Of a DNA stretch of 64,000 bases, positions 9,877-21,060 are shown in pieces. Position 1 is the stretch's first letter. Every line of letters begins with the position of its first letter. The notes beneath the pieces were generated by a model. The model made no database searches. It was given only the letters and a program-made list of their open reading frames with translations, and was not told the DNA's origin. The DNA is from Isoetes taiwanensis. Lineage: Eukaryota; Streptophyta; Lycopodiopsida; Isoetales; Isoetaceae. The position numbers and the translations under genes were made by a program. The DNA lies in NCBI GenBank assembly GCA_021234155.1, contig JAJEKV010000040.1, positions 12,109,072 through 12,173,071 on the forward strand, given 5' to 3'.

Positions 9877-12279
9877 TCACTGCCTCCTTAATGGGATTTC
9901 TTCTGCTGGCATTTCAAGGTCCTCTGGCCTTTTTAAACTTCCTGAGCTCAAGGAGTGTCGTGTTGAAACATGCGATGGTAATCCAGTGTACATACCTGCA
10001 CAGAACTGTGAGTCTAAGAGAAATATAATGTACATAAAACAGCGGATCAAACCTGTGTTGGCTGATGTATTTTCCCCATCTTTTGTTACATGCAGCAAAT
10101 AAGTGCCAGAAAGAATGGTAATAAAGCCACATAGTTCGGTCACAATTTGCTCCCCGTTTTGTGTATCCCAGTCCTATCATGTTTCAAATTAAAATCTGAG
10201 AATCATTGTAAATATACAACATGGGTATCTCTTCACCAAAACAGAATCATGTTACCTTAAACATAATGACACTGGCCACAATGGTAAAGGATGTAAACAT
10301 GACATAATAAATTGGTGATACTACTGCAGTATTGAAGGTGTCCAATGCCTGCCATAATCGTTATGATGATTATGTAAGCAGGTAATCAAAGTACAAAACT
10401 GAAACAAGTTTAACAGATACTCTGAAGTTTACACATGTCAATGAATTCATTCATATTAGAATAACAAAAATTTGGTCATTACATACCACCCATTCAGCAT
10501 TCTATAACTGCTGGTAACTTAAATTAATTATTAGATAAATGTCTCCACAGCGTAGAATTTGTGTTGATTTGGATGTGCTAATCCGACAAAGACTATAAGC
10601 CTAGAAACTAAAATAATATAAAGATGAGAAGCTACAATATCTGGTCAATAGTGTAGTCTGAGTAACCTACCAACGTGTCTAGGTTCATCCATAAGAATAT
10701 CAAATTGGCCTTGGCATTGCTTAGCTAAAGACACATATGTCCTTTTAAGAGCATCAAATGAGGTTCTACGAAACAAGTTTCCAATGTTCTATTTTAAAGT
10801 GGTTAAGAAAAGCACCAAACGATGTTCCCATAGTTTCAAGAAGACTTCCATCCTTTTCCTTCTTTAAAAGGGCCCTAGAAAACTAAAAAAGGAGTACTAG
10901 CTGATATTGGAAAAGTCATCTCCTGGATGGCATTATACCAGATAGGGATTTTGGAGCATAATGTAAAGGCTTTCCAAGTTCAACCAGGGCCTTCAAAAAC
11001 TGTTCAGCATCCTATAGCCAGATTGAATTGGCTCCTTGGATATTCCTAAAAAATGTTAAACAACAAGCAAGGTTGACTAAATACCTTGTTAAGGTAATTC
11101 ATCTGTGTCAAGACACAAGAAATGAGCACCATCGCAAAGGCCCAGGTTTGGGGGTATATTAGTTGATTCACTCCTTCAAAAGTAAGCCGTATTGCAATTC
11201 CTAAGGCCTTCGCACTCATGACCTGGCATGGTTGAAACCACCTAGTTGAGACATAAAAGACTAACATATTGCACATGATAAGCTCTGATGTTTGTGGTCT
11301 TACCGATAACGAACCAAAAAGTGAGCATATTCCAACATAGACCATCACTTCGCTATTCCCATAATGGGGTACAAAATGAAAGATAAGAACCAAAGCAACT
11401 GCCATAATAGAAACGGCATACAAAAGAAATGCTGCAGCATATGTGAACTTTCATAAATCATTTGAGTTCAAGGATAGACCTAATAATAAAACAGAAAAAA
11501 CAAAAGCTCGAGCAAGAAAATACCTGGCTCAGTGGCAAGTTGCCAAACCTCCTGCACCGATTGTATCTCCCGCTCTTGTGGAGCATGAAGAACAATACTA
11601 ACAGAACCAACAACGCATAACACACAACCCAAGATGCCCAAGGTAGGAAGTTTTTCCTTTAACATAATATCTGCTAAAACTGCACTGGAATAGGGACAAA
11701 AAGAGCTTCCAGATCAGAAATAAGTTCCTTGGTAGATGTAAACAAACTGCATGGTTGGATCTGCACCTAACGATAATGCTTAGAGCTCCCAGAGGGGTGA
11801 CTAAAATAGCTGGGGCAAATGCATATGCTGCAAAGTTCGCAACCTCGCCAACAATCACTGGAAGCTATCAAGTAGCGTAAAAAAATGGAACAAGTAGCAA
11901 GATAGGAGATAAATACATGTAAAAATGTTTATTACTTACTGGTTATCATCCCTGCCCACCATAGGGGTTCTAGCAAATATGAAAATCCTCCGACTCCTGA
12001 AAATTAAAGTGGATAGGTGAGAACTGTAGTTGCAGTTTTAAGTTTAGGTCATGTGAAATTTGCAGAAGGAAGTACCATACCTGCTCTCATTCCTGAAGCA
12101 CCAGCACGTTTTAGTCCTTTTTTCTTCACAATAAAGCTAGACCCAATGAATAGACTGGAAGAAAGAGCTAAAATAAGACCACGGTGATTATCTGCCGATG
12201 GTGCAAGGGGCACAGACGCACCATTGGCCATAGACACTTCTGGTGGAGCTAGCAGTATACTAGCCATTGACAGGGGCAT
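9877..12279 (-). CDS. NIPA: NIPA-family magnesium transporter, nine coding exons
   Basis: Spliced from exons (given high to low) 12279-12081, 11996-11940, 11857-11767, 11684-11524, 11431-11304, 11222-11085, 10348-10256, 10173-10053 and 9995-9877. All junctions are GT-AG and the total of 1107 bases keeps one frame (368 aa), near the usual plant NIPA length. Family blocks in order: [92 protein letters not shown] and [20 protein letters not shown]. These form the multi-helix DUF803/NIPA membrane domain, known in animals for Mg2+ transport; the plant role is inferred. The C-terminal tail after LLHVTKDG is polar and presumably cytosolic. The ATG at 12279 directly follows a TTGCAG acceptor, so a 5' UTR intron is likely. 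Confidence 0.93.
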
Positions 12280-12800
12280 CTGCAACAATCTGTGGTCAGT
12301 ACAAATCTTCCCTTTTCCTCAGTGCATCTGTGATACCGTATCCCAATCCAGGATCTATTAAACTGTATCCAAGTTTCTCTTCAATTGTACACCAACAGTC
12401 TTAACAGTAAAGCTCCAACCATAAACGCACGCAGGCTTAGAACTCTTACAAGATTTGAGCTCAGAGTAACCTAAGGCTTGCAAATTCGAGTCTGAAAAGA
12501 ATTATGTAAGCTAAGGTCTATTTTAGCACAAAAGCTTGAAATCCCACTGAAAATGTGACGAATGCAAAAATCTAAATGCGCAGGTGCCCAGGACAGCAGA
12601 AAGAAGAAGGACCTGCCCTCCGGAGTATGGCGACGAACATGGGAAGCCAACAGATAATAGTAATAAATTGATGGGTAAAGTGTATGGAAGTTTACAATTG
12701 TCCAAGGTCCGGTCTACTGTTGACATTTCCATGTAAATAAAAATACGACACAATTTGGTCGTGGTTTCTACGAAAGGAAAGGTTTTCTAGCTACGAGCCA
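12280..12800 (-). other. Probable 5' UTR intron and promoter side of NIPA
   Basis: The sequence left of the acceptor (GTTGCAG on the minus strand, ending at 12280) has no coding frame. An untranslated first exon should lie somewhere here. I could not fix its limits and no TATA box is convincing. Confidence 0.35.
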
Positions 12801-13680
12801 ATGACACCATGCCATGTGGCACCAGTTCTTTTACTGAAACAAATTTCAGAGTGAGGATTGCAGTGATAGACGAATTTCACAGCAATCTTACCTCGTGTTC
12901 TACCTCGGAATTGCCTCGGCACTATTTCCACCCTGGATTTCAAACCTTGAGATGTTTCTTGTGTAAAATCATTGTTTGTATTGGTCTCACCTACTCTAGG
13001 TGCAAAGAAAGTGGTAACCCTACTTTAGTCTATGGTAACTAAACTTAACATGGGCATCTGCCCCTTTATTGTTGAACTTGGACTAAGCAACCTAGCATAT
13101 ACATTGCCAAGTTATGGGAAATAAACCGACACTTCCAACCTGGCAGTATACAAATGTGGGGACAAATTGATAAACATCATGACAAGGATAGGAAACTCTA
13201 ACAATAAAATATGTCCAAAAGAATCCAAGAAGCCTTGGTCTAGTGTGACATCACTGGGTCCAAAGAAACTACTAGCTAATTACTAAGTTAAATGAATGGT
13301 AGAAAGTAATCCATGTTGCCTAACTTTTTGATAAGGTGATAGCTATTAAATGCCTTATCCTAGCTTCAATTTGCTATCTAGATGTTTGTTCTAAGATCAA
13401 AACGATATAATCCCTTTCCCTCGGGGCATGGTCCTTGTGGTAGGACCTTAAACTCACCACACTTAAGATCACAAGTTCAAGTATGACCCACCGCGGACTC
13501 TAAAACTTGATGCCATGCGGTTATAAGTATGAGACTAGCCATACATAATCTACCATAACATGGAGCTACGCTAGATTATGGAGCTACGCTAGATTGGCTT
13601 CATGTCACTGTGATTCATGTTATGTACAAAATGTTGCATGATGAATAAAATAACTTACAAAATAACAATTCCTAAAAGTT
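12801..13680. other. Intergenic, nothing recognised
   Basis: AT-rich DNA with stops in all frames. A short direct duplication (ATGGAGCTACGCTAGATT at about 13560 and 13580) is the only structure noted. Confidence 0.4.
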
Positions 13681-13721
13681 TATATTTTTCTTTTTCTTTT
13701 TATTTTTATTCTTATTCTTCT

Positions 13722-13802
13722 CTTTCTTCTTTCTTCTTTCTTCTTTCTTCTTTCTTCTTTCTTCTTTCTTCTTTCTTCTTTCTTCTTTCTTCTTTCTTCT
13801 TT
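13722..13802. repeat. Pyrimidine microsatellite (CTTCTTT)n
   Basis: About eleven copies of a 7-bp CTTCTTT unit preceded by irregular T/C-rich sequence from about 13684. Pure polypyrimidine on the plus strand, a sequence type that can form triplex DNA. Confidence 0.95.
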
Positions 13803-13843
13803 AGCAAGAGTTGAGACTTTGAAGCAATTCGAAGCTATCCACG

Positions 13844-14215
13844 TTGCAGCCATCTAGGATTATTGTGCATGTGGAGAACCTCATAGTCGTCCGATTTGAT
13901 CTATGGTGGAGAAAAAACTTGGAAATTCCAGTATGTCAATGGGTAGCGTTGGTGGTTATGGCTAGAGCACTTGAATTGGCATTATGGCATTTTGGAAATC
14001 GATTTTGCATTATGGCATATAGTAAGTTTGAAAGCGGCGCATTGCTTATTGCTCTTATTTCAGAAGCTATATTCATTTGCTTGCTTTATGAATCGTTATG
14101 CAAACCAATTCCTAAGCTTTTGAGGGATTCTAGTTCTACTGCATCTGCCACGTTCCTCATCATCGGGTGGGCCAAGTTCCTAGTTGAGAAGGTAAGTCTA
14201 TATAGGACTGTCTAG
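13844..14215 (+). other. Hydrophobic open frame, possible exon of an unrecognised gene
   Basis: A 123-codon ATG frame encodes two hydrophobic stretches (VALVVMARALELALWHF and ALLIALISEAIFICLLY), then a polar region, and reaches WAKFLVEK at a GGTAAGT that fits a 5' splice site. This would make it an exon of a membrane protein. No family is recognised, and no matching next exon could be assigned with confidence. Confidence 0.3.
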
Positions 14216-14498
14216 AAATCATACAATAGAAAATTAGTCGGGACTACCGTAGATAGAAAATTGATGGCTTATGAAAATCAGTTCCTTAGATTTTCATCAC
14301 CTTGTATGGGTACGATATTTGGCTTTTAAGCTATCCTTATCTTATCTTAACTGTTGAGTTATGAAACAAAGAAACTTCCAATTAGGTCGAAAGAAAGCAC
14401 CTTCCAATACAGATTTCGGGGCTGAGCAAGATCTGAGGCGCACTTGGTGCTGATTTTTGCCAGCTTTTAGTTGGCCTTTGCAACAGCTGGCATCAAGG

Positions 14499-14661
14499 AT
14501 TAGGTTAGAATTGGAATGTTAGGTGACCTCCTGGCGATGGTGAAAGGGCATTTGCCAAAAGGTTTGATGTTCTTTGCTTGTGCTACAGACTTCACAAGAG
14601 ACGGTCCACTCCTTGCAAAGTAGAATTTATACAGCTTCTTTTATAGATGCATGGGTTTGTG
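14499..14661 (+). repeat. Direct repeat copy 1 (about 163 bp)
   Basis: Matches 15812-15975 over its whole length with scattered substitutions; both contain GGCATTTGCCAAAAGGTTTG and GCTACAGACTTCACAAGAGA. Neither copy has a conserved open frame. Confidence 0.85.
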
Positions 14662-15811
14662 AGAACTGGGTTTGCCCTTCCGAATGAAAAGTCTGCTAAC
14701 AAAGAGGTGAAGCTTCATCCTTTTCTTTTTTTTTTTGTTTGCCGAGTTGAAAAATAAGCAATCAATGAGCATCCTTTTGCATGCTTAAGGTGTTTTTTAG
14801 TAAGATCTGGTAGTTAGTATATTCTCTTTTTATTTTGTAAGAAATATTGTCTTCACCGTGTCCTCTTTACAAAAGGATGAAATTATTGCCAAATCTGGTA
14901 ATTCTTATAAGGCTAGTAGGACTTCCAGTTGACTGGACATTTGTGCTTTGGTAAATAGACATTGAGTTTTGCTCTTTTTTACGTATTCTGGCAGCACCAA
15001 ATTAATTGGTCATCCCATGGCATAGAAGCTATTGCATGCTTGATCTTCATTGACTGGTTAAGTGATGTAAGTTTGACAGGCTTTTTACAGGAATTGTAAG
15101 AACGCTTCATACCACTAGAGATTTTGCAAATTTTCTTTTTGTTCCTTCGTATAGAGACACCTCTGTTGCTAGTCCTTGCAGTCCTCAAGAGTATATGCTT
15201 CCTATTACTAGAGAGTTTACAAATTTTCTTTTTGTTCCCTTGGATGAGCCATGTCTATTGCTAGCCATTGAAGTTCTCATTAGTCCTTGCATATATTGTT
15301 GCCAATAAGTTGTCAGACCAGTTGCAATACTTTGTGTTGCCACTTGTGATTCTGATCCTGATAGCATTATAAGGCTTTAAAATTTGCTGGAAATGCTGCT
15401 TTTGCGCTTAGGCAGAACGTTTTGGCTGGAGCAAAGCTCTCGCCAGAAATATTTTTGAAAGGTCAATGTTTGAACATTACGTAACTTCCAAAAAGAGGCC
15501 AAAGGCAAAGCTTAGGAAGGCCATAAACACTCAACACCCTTTCTAGTTTGCACAGTTAAAGGATTCGTTGAAAACACTGAACAAATTTTCAGGTGAATCG
15601 CAAATAAGGAATAAAGACTTTAGGGTGTTTTCCAGGAGATAAGGAGATGAGATTGGGGTATATGGCATGCTTAGAGCTGCAAACTAAAGGCTGTTCAAAA
15701 TTTCGATGTGCCTTACTTCTTATTAGATATACTGACTATAGATGTTATTTCTGTTATCACTAGGCTGTGAAAAATAGGGGTTTCAACCCAAAAAATCGGG
15801 TGCCCACTCCT
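14662..15811. other. Non-coding stretch with a local imperfect duplication
   Basis: A segment at about 15108-15190 recurs at about 15210-15285, both containing CAAATTTTCTTTTTGTTCC. Otherwise AT-rich with no recognisable gene. Confidence 0.45.
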
Positions 15812-15975
15812 ATTAGGTTAGAACTGGGATGGTAGGTGACCTCTTGGCTATGGTGAAAGGGCATTTGCCAAAAGGTTTGATGTTTTTTACTTGTGCTACA
15901 GACTTCACAAGAGACAGTCCACTCTTTGCAAAGTGGAATTTATACAACTTTTTTTTATAGATGCATGGGTTTGTG
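15812..15975 (+). repeat. Direct repeat copy 2 (about 164 bp)
   Basis: Partner of 14499-14661. It ends about 55 bp before the KIN17-like fragment, so the duplication may have been part of the rearrangement that created that fragment. Confidence 0.85.
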
Positions 15976-16030
15976 GATTCAAATCTCATGAAACCAATGC
16001 GATTTAAGTTAAATGGGACAGCCTTCATGT

Positions 16031-16428
16031 AGATCCTTAGAGGCATTAGATGAAATTATGAAGGAGCAAGAGCGTGCCAAAGAGAACGTTAATAGGAAGG
16101 ATTACTGGCTTTATGAAGGTTTGCTGGTGAAGGTAATGTCAGAAAAGGGTTATTATAAGCAGAAGGCATTGTGATGAAATTTGTGGGCAAGTACATCGGG
16201 GAAATTGAAATGCTTGAGAGTGGTGATATGCTTAAGGTTGATCAGGAAGAACTTGAAACTGTCATTCCTCAGGTTGATGGGCTTGTTAAAATAGTTAATG
16301 GTGCATACCGAGGATCAAATGCAAGACTGCTTTCTGTTGATACAAGCTACTTCTACGCAAAAGTTCAAATTGAGAAAGGGATGTATGATGGCAGGGTCTT
16401 GCCTTTTGTACTGATAATCGTTACTTAA
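16031..16428 (+). pseudogene. KIN17: KIN17 (DNA/RNA-binding protein) C-terminal fragment, frameshifted
   Basis: The first frame reads EALDEIMKEQERAKENVNRK, then DYWLYEGLLVKVM and SEKGYYKQK, and hits TGA. The next frame resumes with YIGEIEMLESGD, VDQEELETVIPQVDGLVKIV, NGAYRGSNARLL and AKVQIEKGMYDGRV. These are the conserved C-terminal KOW/SH3-like half of eukaryotic KIN17. One-base loss or gain near 16172 breaks the frame, a few residues after VKVM are missing, and the conserved end after YDGRV is replaced. The N-terminal zinc finger and winged-helix parts are absent. This is a gene relic; a functional KIN17 should exist elsewhere. Confidence 0.85.
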
Positions 16429-18090
16429 AACGTTGGGAGTTTTCAAGATTATCTATCCTAATAGCAAATTTTTGTATTTCAAAGCTGCAATGGAAGTAAT
16501 ATTTTTGTCTACGACTATGTCTTAGCAACCGGATTTTGCTTTCTTGGATCTTTCCACGCCGGATCCATGTAAAATATAGATGGATTCCTGTTTGGTGGAG
16601 CTCCGAAATCTTGCCCTATTTTTGGGCGAACACAGCATTTCTTTACTAAGTGTTTCAAACCCACAGTAGAGTTCCATCTGATGACGTGAAGCTGTAATTT
16701 GATCTTCTGGAGATATGGAGCAAAAGCCAGAGGAGCAAAAACCAAGAGACCCTGTTGTTGCAGAAATGACGTCATGTTTCATTGCTCTTCTTCCGTATAA
16801 CACAGACAAAGCAACATCCTCAGACACACAAAGCACATGATTGTTCCTTCTCTATCAGACTTACTGTGAGTATTTTCCTCTTCCCTTGAGCATTCGTATT
16901 GTTAAGCAGGTGAAATTCGAATTGGTCCGTTCTTCTCAGTGTGGAGGTAGTTACAATTTGCCATTTTAAGAAAGCCTCGTGGTTGAGGGATTTCTTGGAA
17001 TAACCTTATAAGAATTGGGTCCAAATACCCATTGTGGCTATGAGCTTGCCGGATAAATTTTAGGTCGGATTTCGCCTAGCACGGCTTGTTATGGCTTTCA
17101 GTTTGTCCATCTTTCTCACCTTGGCACCTTTCCACAAGGAGCAAGTATGGGCGGAGATTTATTTTTAAAGCCACCTAGCCAGTTAAACAACAGGCGAGCT
17201 TGAGCATTTGTGCAGATGCTAGTGATGATACTGCCATGGTGTAATCTGGAGTCTGATGTTAGTTGATTAGTTATTTATTAAGAGCCGGAGAGTTTGGATT
17301 TGAGAGGAGAGGGATTATGAACACGAACCCAGTGGCCAAAACATCCATTGATAATGGGTTGCTTAAGGACGGGGCACGGCAAAGCCAAAAGAGCGCTCTT
17401 CACTTGAAAGAAATAGGACATGTTGCAAATTGCTGGATATGGGCTTCTATTACTCAAAGGGAATATCAAACTAGTGAATTGATATTTGGGCCAAATATGT
17501 ATATCCAGTATGAGAACCACATGATTGAATCTTGCTGTTTTTTTATACACATGGCAACGATATGTATGCATTCTTATTCCACCATTTAGTTTCAGGCATA
17601 AAGATTTGGCATTATGCATGTCTGCTACTTGGACCGAATATGTATATCTAGTATGAGAACCACATGATTGAATCTTGCTGTTTTTTTATACACAGGGCAA
17701 CGATATGAAATCAATGTACTTAACCAATAATCATGTGTCCAATTTCATTGCCACCTTGTCCCAGAATATAGCTTTATAGCTTTTTGGATGCACGAATAGG
17801 GAGCTACAGGCGGTTATGAGGTTAGTATATCATTTTTGGGTTGCCCCTAAGGGGCAAACCCTCGTTTATGTGGGTTTATGGCATATCCAAGTATATGCCA
17901 GCATATGCCTAGGATATGCTGATGACTGCTCCAAACTGGCTGTTGCCAGTAAACTGGCGGTCAGCCCTTTTGCCGCCCAAACCCCCCTTCAGGTTGCCTC
18001 TTGAAAATCGATTTAGCTCGTGATCTTGTTCAGGGTATCTCAAATGGTCACAGTTTTATTGCTATGGCTTGGTGTATGACGGCATGTGCT
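16429..18090. other. Non-coding, with a 77-bp direct repeat
   Basis: The segments 17487-17564 and 17630-17707 are near-identical (both contain GAGAACCACATGATTGAATC). Reading frames on either strand are short and match no family I know. Confidence 0.45.
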
Positions 18091-18100
18091 GAAGTAGAGC

Positions 18101-18195
18101 TTGCTGAGCCGTTGAAGCAATAGGTTGAAGCATAGGTTGCTGAGCCATTGAAGCAACAGGTTGAAGCAGAGGTTGCTGAGCCGTTGAAGCAGAGG
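18101..18195 (+). repeat. 36-bp in-frame-length tandem repeat (about 2.6 copies)
   Basis: Units at 18101-18136, 18137-18172 and 18173-18195 share TTGCTGAGCC(G/A)TTGAAGCA. Translated, a unit reads AEPLKQQVEAEV, a charged 12-residue repeat that could form a coiled coil. The first unit has two TAG codons where the second has CAG and GAG. A fragment of a repetitive protein exon is likely. Confidence 0.6.
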
Positions 18196-18196
18196 T

Positions 18197-18654
18197 TGCT
18201 GACCGGAATCCAACAGAAAGGGCATTTCCAAGGTTGCAAGGAGTGTTGAAAATATCAAAGAAGAAGATGACTGAGGTATAAGCATTTCCTGTTTTGATCC
18301 CACAAAGCAAATCACTTGATTTGCTTTCATTTTTGCGCATATTTTTTGATCCTGGAAGGATTTTTTCTGCTTGCAGGTGCTCTGGAAAGATTGCAAGTAC
18401 TCCTTACCATTTCAATAACGATTTGCTTTTTTATTTGCTATATTGTTGATTTGGGCATTTTGTGCAACAGACATGGCAGTCCTAGAAGCCAAGCTCTAGA
18501 TTTGTAACTCTGAAGTGGACGGCATTTATCAAAAGTAAGTTCTGTGCTTCTAGATAGGAAGTGTATCAATCCCAGTTTTGGCCGTTGGGAACAACTCCAT
18601 AGAATGTATCAGGTGTATATATGATCATGGGCTTGCAAAAAATAGAAATCAGAT
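18197..18654 (+). other. Exon-like pieces of an unrecognised plus-strand gene
   Basis: A stretch reading RNPTERAFPRLQGVLKISKK ends at a possible donor (GGTATAAG near 18274). A piece at about 18471-18534, between CAACAG and GTAAGT, reads MAVLEAKL, a stop, then ICNSEVDGIYQK. They look like degenerate exons belonging with the duplicated piece at 18658. The protein family is unknown to me. Confidence 0.3.
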
Positions 18655-18657
18655 TTG

Positions 18658-18836
18658 TGTGCTATTTTTTTCCATCGCAGCTTTATATCCCCCTGGAGAA
18701 CCTATTGTCTTGGGGAACCTTTTGCATGCAGAATTGAGGCTTACTTTGAATCATGCAGATTTGCCCCTGGATTCTCTACCCACTTCACAATGGAACAATC
18801 TTCACAGACAATTCATGAGGCTTTAACACAGAAGCG
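18658..18836 (+). pseudogene. Duplicated exon-like segment, left copy
   Basis: Encodes AALYPPGEPIVLGNLLHAEL followed by RLTLNHADLPLDSLPTSQW, closely similar to the segment at 32037-32160 on the other side of the Gypsy element. The chromovirus inserted immediately after this copy. The protein is not recognised. Confidence 0.55.
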
Positions 18837-18841
18837 CTTGG
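18837..18841. other. Target site duplication of the chromovirus, left
   Basis: CTTGG immediately before the left LTR; the same five bases follow the right LTR at 31973-31977. Five-base duplications are standard for Ty3/Gypsy integrases. Confidence 0.93.
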
Positions 18842-20440
18842 TGTGACGCTCCCAGAATATATACGACCCTCGGACGTATACATACGGGGACTTTCCCCTC
18901 CCATGGCGATCCTCTCACCATGAGCAGGGCCCTCCGTCTGTTTCGGGCCACCTATGAACTGAGGCCCGAAAGAAGGACACGAAGGGGTCATTCGGCCCAC
19001 GCCTTCAATGGGACTCCTACGTCGCGGAAGCATGAATACAAGGGTTAGCACACAGCACGAATATACATAAATAACCACCACGAAGGGTGGCGCATCCATC
19101 CAAAATACCAACGGCATAGAATATGCATCTAATCCTAAGAAAACGCCCAAAACCCAGGCTTCTACCCCGGCTCAGACTCCAGTGAGGATCGACTGACGGC
19201 TGGGCCTCAAGAGATCAGCAGACCGAGTCTTGGCATGGCGTTGGCTGGCATAGAACATCGGCTAGGGTTGTCCACTCCATCCGCCCCTCCTGTGCACACT
19301 TTGCAGATGGGTCAATTCATGCTATGGCTTTGCTATAGCCTTCCGGAGACGCAGGTTCGAGGAATCACCCTTTGAGCCTACTCCAGGTTCATGACGCCTG
19401 GTCCGATGAGGCAGGTCGGGGAAGCGTCCCCTTCCAGAATCACAGTGGTTCCATGGGCGAGCTAGAGAATACGTGCCGCATCAGCTGACCCGTGATCCGT
19501 GCGACTTACCGCCCCTAAATCTACTCAAAGTGCAAGGTGCTCCATACGGATCACACCTTCCCACCCAGGAGTGTCGGACCCATACCCGCCCCTACGTGGA
19601 TGGCCATCGGGCCTAGCCCATCAGAGGAGTCGGGAGCCATGTATGCTCATGCAAGACCCCACCCCTCATGTCACCTTGTGTTCCTTGTCCGGTGCTAAGC
19701 CGCACCATAGCATCTAGGACCCGGTGGGCTCTTGTGCACAGCCGCAATTAATGGGACTTTACAGGCTATCTAGGAGCATACTACTATACACGGTTCAGAG
19801 GCCTCTACCCCCGTAATCCCCCGTTTCAGAATCGATTTAATCACGTAACTAACAATCAATCCTTTGAGAGAAGAACCCGAATTGAATGTAAAGAGAACCC
19901 ACTTGTACAACCAAGGGTTAGTTCCTATGATTAATTACTGAGAGAACAGAGAAACGCAGACACAACCAAGCGTTATCTAGAACTCACACAACCACCTACC
20001 CGAATTCTGGCTTGACTCGTTTCCATGGGGCCTCCATCTCCGGGAGTTGTTAATCATTTGTTACTTCACAGGGGACGATCGCTATGGTGGTTCTGCAAGG
20101 GTGTGATGGCTCGCTCTCCCGGCCTTCTTTGGTCGATCTTCAGGAGTCAATCCCAGGGATAGGGGTCAAGCTGGCATCCAAACTTGGCAATCCCCATGCT
20201 CCCCCAATCGATTGGGGCAGGTGGCGCCTCCCCAAATGGTATTTCCTAGGTTATAGGTTATTATTATTAATGTGTTAAATTAGCATAGCTAATTTAATCC
20301 ATTGTAAGGTAACCCCCTAGGTTACAATTAAGTTCCCATACCCCCATGGTAGCGTACCTTTAGGGGGGTGACATGCTTGTATTTGTACGTGGCCCGTATA
20401 AATACGTGACGTAGACCGTACAAATACGTGGAACGTCACA
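18842..20440 (-). repeat. Chromovirus 3' LTR (1599 bp)
   Basis: Begins TGTGACG and ends CGTCACA, a 7-bp terminal inverted repeat. It matches the LTR at 30364-31972. The first 440 bp or so and the last 330 bp or so look identical to the other LTR, while small indels and substitutions cluster between about 19290 and 20110. A minus-strand frame inside both LTRs has no ATG and is not taken as a gene. Confidence 0.97.
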
Positions 20441-20453
20441 TTCTCCCCTCCTT
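20441..20453 (-). other. Polypurine tract of the chromovirus
   Basis: On the minus strand AAGGAGGGGAGAA directly precedes the 3' LTR. This purine run is the expected primer for plus-strand DNA synthesis in LTR elements. Confidence 0.92.
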
Positions 20454-21060
20454 AAAAATTAATGCTGTCCTCAGCATTGGGGTCAGCTAACCGAATATAT
20501 TTAATTAGAAAATGGAGTTAAGAATATAACATTAATACGTCGAAAGTATTTCGGATAGTAATATATTGAAGTTACAATAGCAAAGTAGAAGCACGAAGGT
20601 GCCTTACACAACTTATCATCAAGAGAGTTTAGGACCAGAGTCCGATTCAAAACATTTAGACAACATAAATCACACATGTAGACAACAGGACTACGGGAAA
20701 AGTTGGGTCATCAGCAACCCTCTATACAAGGCAGGCGACGACCTGTTCACTGGCCTGCACATATCCATATACCCGTAGATTAATAATATGATGAAGGTGT
20801 GGTTAAAGGGTCCACCCCCCTACAATTAAAATAAATAAAAAAAATATCTAGAAGAAATGTATCATGCGGACGGTACGCAATTCATTATGGCATAAGGAAC
20901 GATTCAGTTCCCCGTATTGCCGGAATGACTGCGGTCTATTTACTATACGCTTCTCAAGCAATGCGCGGTCATGTCAACATCAACACTACACCACGTCCTA
21001 GAGAACACAAAGGTGATCTCATCATCGGTTATTTTTATAATATACGATGCATCTACCCCT
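20454..21060. other. 3' non-coding region between pol and 3' LTR
   Basis: About 600 bp after the pol stop with no coding frame of note. The length is normal for a plant Gypsy element. Confidence 0.6.

Noticed and set aside
18785-19150. Same minus-strand frame in both LTRs (also 30346-30672)
   Set aside because: Begins at TTG without an ATG and lies inside the LTR; it is repeated only because the LTR is.
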